From NCBI GenBank assembly GCA_036489395.1, contig DASXFW010000168.1, positions 32,731-96,730 of the forward strand: a stretch of DNA of 64,000 nucleotides, given 5' to 3'. The notes beneath the pieces were generated by a model. The model did no database searches. It worked only from the letters and a program-made list of their open reading frames with translations, and was not told the origin of the DNA. This DNA comes from JASHVB01 sp036489395 (GTDB lineage Bacteria > Pseudomonadota > Alphaproteobacteria > Acetobacterales > Acetobacteraceae). A program made the position numbers and the translations under genes. Each line of letters begins with the position of its first letter. Position 1 is the first letter of the stretch. Shown here in pieces: positions 60,715-64,000 of this stretch.

Positions 60715-62361
60715 TCATCCACCGGCCGCGGATCGGCGCTGAACAGCGTCTTCCACCGACAGGAACACGTGCTCCGCGCCAAGCGCGTCCAGCAGTCCCG
60801 CCCGCCGCGCCTGGGCTTGCGCGCGCTCCGATGACAGGCGCGCCAGTGCGACTTCGATCCCGCGTTCGCGCAACGCCGCAATCTCGTGCTGCAGCATCAG
60901 CGATCCCGTGTAGTCGATATCGATGATGCCGCTCGCCTCGATGACCACCAGGCGCACCGGCGCAGCAGCACCCGCGATCGCCTGTGCCAGCCGCGTCCGC
61001 ACGAACGCCGCGTTGGTGAAATTCAGCGGCGCGGACGGTGCGAACACCAGCACGCCCGGAACGTGCTCCTCCCGGTGCTCGCCATTCGGTGGCCACCACA
61101 CCGTCGTGCCCGCCGCGCGCACCAGCTCGACGCATAACGGACGCGCCACGCCGTAGAAGCTTTGCAGCAGCGACAGCACGATCGCAGCGAACACGCCCTC
61201 CTGGATTGGCAGCGCGATCACCAGCACGGCCGCGGCGCCCACCTGCAGAATCTCCAGGCCGCCGTAATGCAGGATGCGCAGCATCTCGCGCAGCCGGAAC
61301 AAGCGCAGCGCAACCGCCAGCAGCAGTCCGGCGAGCGCGGCGTGCGGCACGAATGCGAACATGCCGCTGCCGCCCAGCAGCAGCGCCACCGTAATGGCAA
61401 CCGCGACCACACCGGCGAGTTGTGACGTTCCTCCCGCCTGCACCACCACGGCGGTGCGTGGCGGGCTGGCATCCACGGCGAAACTTCCCAGCGCCGCCGC
61501 GAGAATATTCCCCGCGCCCACCCCGCCGAAATCGCGCGCAACATGACGCGGCCCGTCCGGTTGCGAGGGAAACGCCCGCAGCACCGCCGCCGTCTGCACC
61601 ATGCACACCAGCGCGACGATCAGCGTCAGCGGCAGCAGCCGCAGCACGTCAGCCGGGTGCAGCAACCCGATCGGCGGATGCGGCAGCGACACCGACAACG
61701 CCCCGACCACATCGATGCCGCGGCCGCGCAAATCGAACGCCGCGGTAGCCACGGCAGCCAACCCCACCGAAAGCAGCGCGCCTGGCAGCCGAGGCATCAG
61801 GCGCTCGGTCAGCCGCGTTGTCAGCAATACGAACGCGCCGATGCCAATGGCGATGGGATTGGCCCGCGGCAACGCGTGCCACATCGCAGCAGCCTGCGAC
61901 ACAAGCGATCCGGCAGCGCCCGCGACGCCCAGCACCGACGGTAACTGGCCGATGACGATATGCACCGCGATGCCGGCGAGAAATCCGGTCACGACCGGGA
62001 TCGAGAGCAGGTCGGCGATCCACCCCGCCCGCAGCACCGCCGCGGCGATCAGCACCACGCCCACCATTGCCGCCAGCAATGCGGCCAGCGCCGCATAATC
62101 CGGCGTCCCGGCGATCGCGAACACCGCCAGCCCGCTGGCGAAGATCGGCGCGATCGTGGAATCCGCGCCGGCGGACAGAAACCGGTTGGTGCCGAAAAGC
62201 GCGAATCCGGCGGTGCCGGCGACGAAGGCGAACAATCCGGCCTCGGGCGGCATGCCGGCAAGGCGCGCGGTGGCGAGTTGCTCGGGAATCGCAATCGCCG
62301 CCAGCAGCAATCCGGCCAGTGCGTCCTGTGGAATCGCGCGGGTCATGGACAAACGTCGCAT
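60715..62361 (-). CDS. SulP-family anion transporter with STAS domain
   Basis: The 548-residue protein has a hydrophobic transporter region (about 8-400; IPQDALAGLLLAAIAIPEQLA at the start, RTAVVVQAGGTSQLAG in the middle) and a C-terminal STAS domain (about 430-540; VIEASGIIDIDYTGSLMLQH). SulP proteins move sulfate, bicarbonate or dicarboxylates. ATG 62361 and ATG 62346 are both possible starts. It is divergent from the YfcC-family gene 36 bases away. Confidence 0.9.
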   Translation of the reverse strand: MRRLSMTRAIPQDALAGLLLAAIAIPEQLATARLAGMPPEAGLFAFVAGTAGFALFGTNRFLSAGADSTIAPIFASGLAVFAIAGTPDYAALAALLAAMVGVVLIAAAVLRAGWIADLLSIPVVTGFLAGIAVHIVIGQLPSVLGVAGAAGSLVSQAAAMWHALPRANPIAIGIGAFVLLTTRLTERLMPRLPGALLSVGLAAVATAAFDLRGRGIDVVGALSVSLPHPPIGLLHPADVLRLLPLTLIVALVCMVQTAAVLRAFPSQPDGPRHVARDFGGVGAGNILAAALGSFAVDASPPRTAVVVQAGGTSQLAGVVAVAITVALLLGGSGMFAFVPHAALAGLLLAVALRLFRLREMLRILHYGGLEILQVGAAAVLVIALPIQEGVFAAIVLSLLQSFYGVARPLCVELVRAAGTTVWWPPNGEHREEHVPGVLVFAPSAPLNFTNAAFVRTRLAQAIAGAAAPVRLVVIEASGIIDIDYTGSLMLQHEIAALRERGIEVALARLSSERAQAQARRAGLLDALGAEHVFLSVEDAVQRRSAAGG

Positions 62362-62397
62362 GCACGTTAGCGTGGCGAAAGGAGGAGGAGGCAAACG

Positions 62398-63831
62398 ATG
62401 AGTATGGTCCAGGAACTGCTGCGTCCCGCCGCCGACAGCGATGCGCCCGCCGAACGCCGCCGCAGCCTGATCCCGCATCCGGTGGTCATGATGATCCTCA
62501 TCATCGCCGCGGCCGTGCTGCTAAGCTGGGTAATTCCCTCGGGCTTGTTCAATCGCCTGCCGAACGGCCATGTCGTGGCGGGCACCTATCACGAAATTCC
62601 CAAGCAGTTGTCTCTGGACGCGTTGCTGCTGCCGCACCGCAGCACACCGAAGACCGCATGGCCCGCACCGGTCATCGCAGTGGCCACGTCGATCCCCGCC
62701 GGCATGGTCGCCGCGGCCGGGCTGATCTTCATGATCATGTTCCTGGGCGGCATGTTCGGCGTGCTGCGCACGTCGGGTGCGCTCGACGCGGGGATGGAGC
62801 GGTTGCTGTCGGTCACCGGCGGCAACGTCTATCTGCTGGCGCCGGCGCTGATGATCGCACTGTCGGCCGGCAGCACTTTCCTCGGGCTGATCTCGGAATA
62901 TCTTGTGCTGATCCCGATGATGCTGGTGCTGGCGGAAAAGTTGAAACTCGGGCCGCTGTTTGCCGTCGCGCTGGTCGCGATCCCGGCGAAGATCGGCTAC
63001 CTCGCATCCGTCACCAATCCGCTGCCGCTGGTGATCGCGCAGCCGATCGTCGGCGTGCCGGTGTTCAGCGGCGCGGGATTCCGGCTGGTGCTGTGGATCG
63101 TGTTCCTCGGCCTGGGCATGGCGTACTTGCTGTATAACGTGAAGCGCAGCGGCTTCTCGCGCGCCGACGCCGGCTTCCACGCGCCGAAACTGTCGGGCCG
63201 CGACGTGGCGGTGCTGTCCGCCGTCGGCCTCGGCATCATCCTGATCGTCTATGGCGCCAACAATCTGCACTGGCGCAATCCGGAACTGTCGGCGTTCTAC
63301 ATCGCGCTGGGGTTCATCATCGCGGCGATAGCAGGCATGTCGGCCGAGCACGCGGCGGAGGCGTTCATCGATGGCATGAAGAGCATGATGCTCGCGGCAC
63401 TGCTGGTCGGCCTGGCCGGCGCGGTGGAGGTGGTGCTGAAGGAATCGCTCGTGCTGGACACGATCATCAACGACCTGGCGGCGGTCGCGGCCCACCAGGG
63501 ATCGGTGATGGTGGCAGAGGCGCTGGTCGGCATCGAGATCATCCTCGACGTGCTCATTCCATCGACCAGTGCCAAGGCGGCCATTTCGATGCCGATCCTG
63601 TGGCCGATCGCGCAGCTTACCGGCGTGTCAGGGCAGACGACGGTGCTGGCGTACCTGGTCGGCAACGGGCTCACCAACATGGTGACGCCGACATCCGGCA
63701 TGCTGCTGGCTTATCTGGGAACCGGGCGCGTGCCATACGGCACCTGGATCCGCTTCATCCTGCCGCTATGGCTTGTGTTGCTGGCGCTGTCGCTGCTCGC
63801 CGCGGCGATCGCGGTGTGGATCGGATATTAG
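62398..63831 (+). CDS. YfcC/DcuC-family carrier (C4-dicarboxylate or basic amino-acid type)
   Basis: The 477-residue membrane protein starts at ATG 62398 behind GGAGGAGG. It has about 12 hydrophobic helices. Conserved parts are LSWVIPSGLFNR, MIMFLGGMFGVLRTSGALDA, VTNPLPLVIAQPIVG and IPSTSAKAAISMPILWPIAQ with NMVTPTSGMLLAYLG, the paired re-entrant-like motifs of the family. Proposed substrates include C4-dicarboxylates, arginine/ornithine and peptides; the sequence does not decide between them. Confidence 0.88.
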   Translation: MSMVQELLRPAADSDAPAERRRSLIPHPVVMMILIIAAAVLLSWVIPSGLFNRLPNGHVVAGTYHEIPKQLSLDALLLPHRSTPKTAWPAPVIAVATSIPAGMVAAAGLIFMIMFLGGMFGVLRTSGALDAGMERLLSVTGGNVYLLAPALMIALSAGSTFLGLISEYLVLIPMMLVLAEKLKLGPLFAVALVAIPAKIGYLASVTNPLPLVIAQPIVGVPVFSGAGFRLVLWIVFLGLGMAYLLYNVKRSGFSRADAGFHAPKLSGRDVAVLSAVGLGIILIVYGANNLHWRNPELSAFYIALGFIIAAIAGMSAEHAAEAFIDGMKSMMLAALLVGLAGAVEVVLKESLVLDTIINDLAAVAAHQGSVMVAEALVGIEIILDVLIPSTSAKAAISMPILWPIAQLTGVSGQTTVLAYLVGNGLTNMVTPTSGMLLAYLGTGRVPYGTWIRFILPLWLVLLALSLLAAAIAVWIGY

Positions 63832-63871
63832 GGGGCCGTTGTCAGCGAAGCGCGAGTCGCCGTGCAGTTTC

Positions 63872-64000
63872 TGTCATTGCGAGAAGCGAAGCGACGCATG
63901 TCATTGCGAGAAGCGAAGCGACGAATGTCATTGCGAGAAGCGAAGCGACGAAGCAATCTCGTGCGTGAGAAGCCGAGGAACGCTCATCACGCACGAGATT
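63872..64000. repeat. Tandem TGTCATTGCGAG repeats followed by palindrome, cut by window end
   Basis: Three direct copies of a 27-base unit TGTCATTGCGAGAAGCGAAG... begin at 63872, 63899 and 63926. The last runs into GAAGCAATCTCGTGCGTGA. Its inverted partner TCACGCACGAGATT closes at 63987-64000, where the window ends. It follows the YfcC-family gene and belongs to the same broad repeat family as 46362 and 52696, with a different inner sequence. Confidence 0.9.

Noticed and set aside
63872..63952. Tandem 27-bp repeats as a CRISPR array
   Set aside because: The copies are directly adjacent with no unique spacers, so this is a tandem repeat and not a CRISPR.

Overview
The window is a high-GC stretch of bacterial chromosome (my estimate is about two thirds G+C, with strong G/C at third codon positions). 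It fits an alphaproteobacterium of the Acetobacteraceae/Rhodospirillales type. The evidence is an aroK / small membrane protein / xerD neighbourhood, pleD next to rpmG, a ribulose-phosphate epimerase followed by a heparinase-like gene, fused GNAT-NUDIX and citrate-synthase-with-HTH proteins, and many short-chain catabolic operons. The taxon is an inference. I saw no rRNA, tRNA, CRISPR array, insertion sequence or prophage.

Layout. Positions 1-3306 hold divergent aroK and xerD genes, a multi-hairpin repeat and an HpaB-type flavin monooxygenase. Positions 3324-7392 hold a chemoreceptor flanked by two toxin-antitoxin-like pairs; the receptor carries a CxxCH haem-c motif in its periplasmic domain and a C-terminal PilZ domain. 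Positions 7400-12723 are housekeeping and signalling genes: a CinA-like protein, GNAT-NUDIX, DUF1272, the diguanylate cyclase PleD and ribosomal protein L33. Positions 12322-22600 form a polysaccharide region: a small repeat protein, a 1759-residue protein joining beta-domain repeats, GT2 and GT9 domains, a CysQ-like phosphatase, rpe, a heparinase-like protein and a GT4 glycosyltransferase.

Positions 22601-31933 are a minus-strand catabolic cluster: HTH-citrate synthase, SDR, M20 amidohydrolase, [2Fe-2S] and FAD/BFD oxidoreductase subunits, HyuA, a GST-like protein and HyuB. Positions 31934-32974 are a gene-poor, less GC-rich stretch ending in a small XRE regulator. Positions 32996-36702 are glycogen synthesis (glgC, glgA) coupled to a DUF3445 haem-dependent demethylase-like gene. 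Positions 36781-45584 contain a CoA transferase, an MFS permease, a LigB-type dioxygenase, a MetE-like protein and an ABC sugar importer lacking a local ATPase.

Positions 46536-54851 hold a two-subunit molybdenum hydroxylase with a creatininase-like amidohydrolase, a divergent SAF dehydrogenase / CMD / beta-hydroxyacid dehydrogenase operon, and kynureninase with an SDR. Positions 54932-63831 hold an NDP-forming acyl-CoA synthetase, a DadA-like oxidase, a penicillin-acylase family hydrolase, a SulP transporter and a YfcC-family carrier. Palindromic repeats sharing TGTCATTGCGAG lie at 46362, 52696 and 63872, downstream of genes.

The items I think most worth checking are the haem-c chemoreceptor-PilZ fusion, the giant glycosyltransferase, the hydantoinase-type cluster with orphan oxidoreductase subunits, the citrate synthase homologue lacking a catalytic histidine, and the TumE-like toxin gene without a visible start codon.
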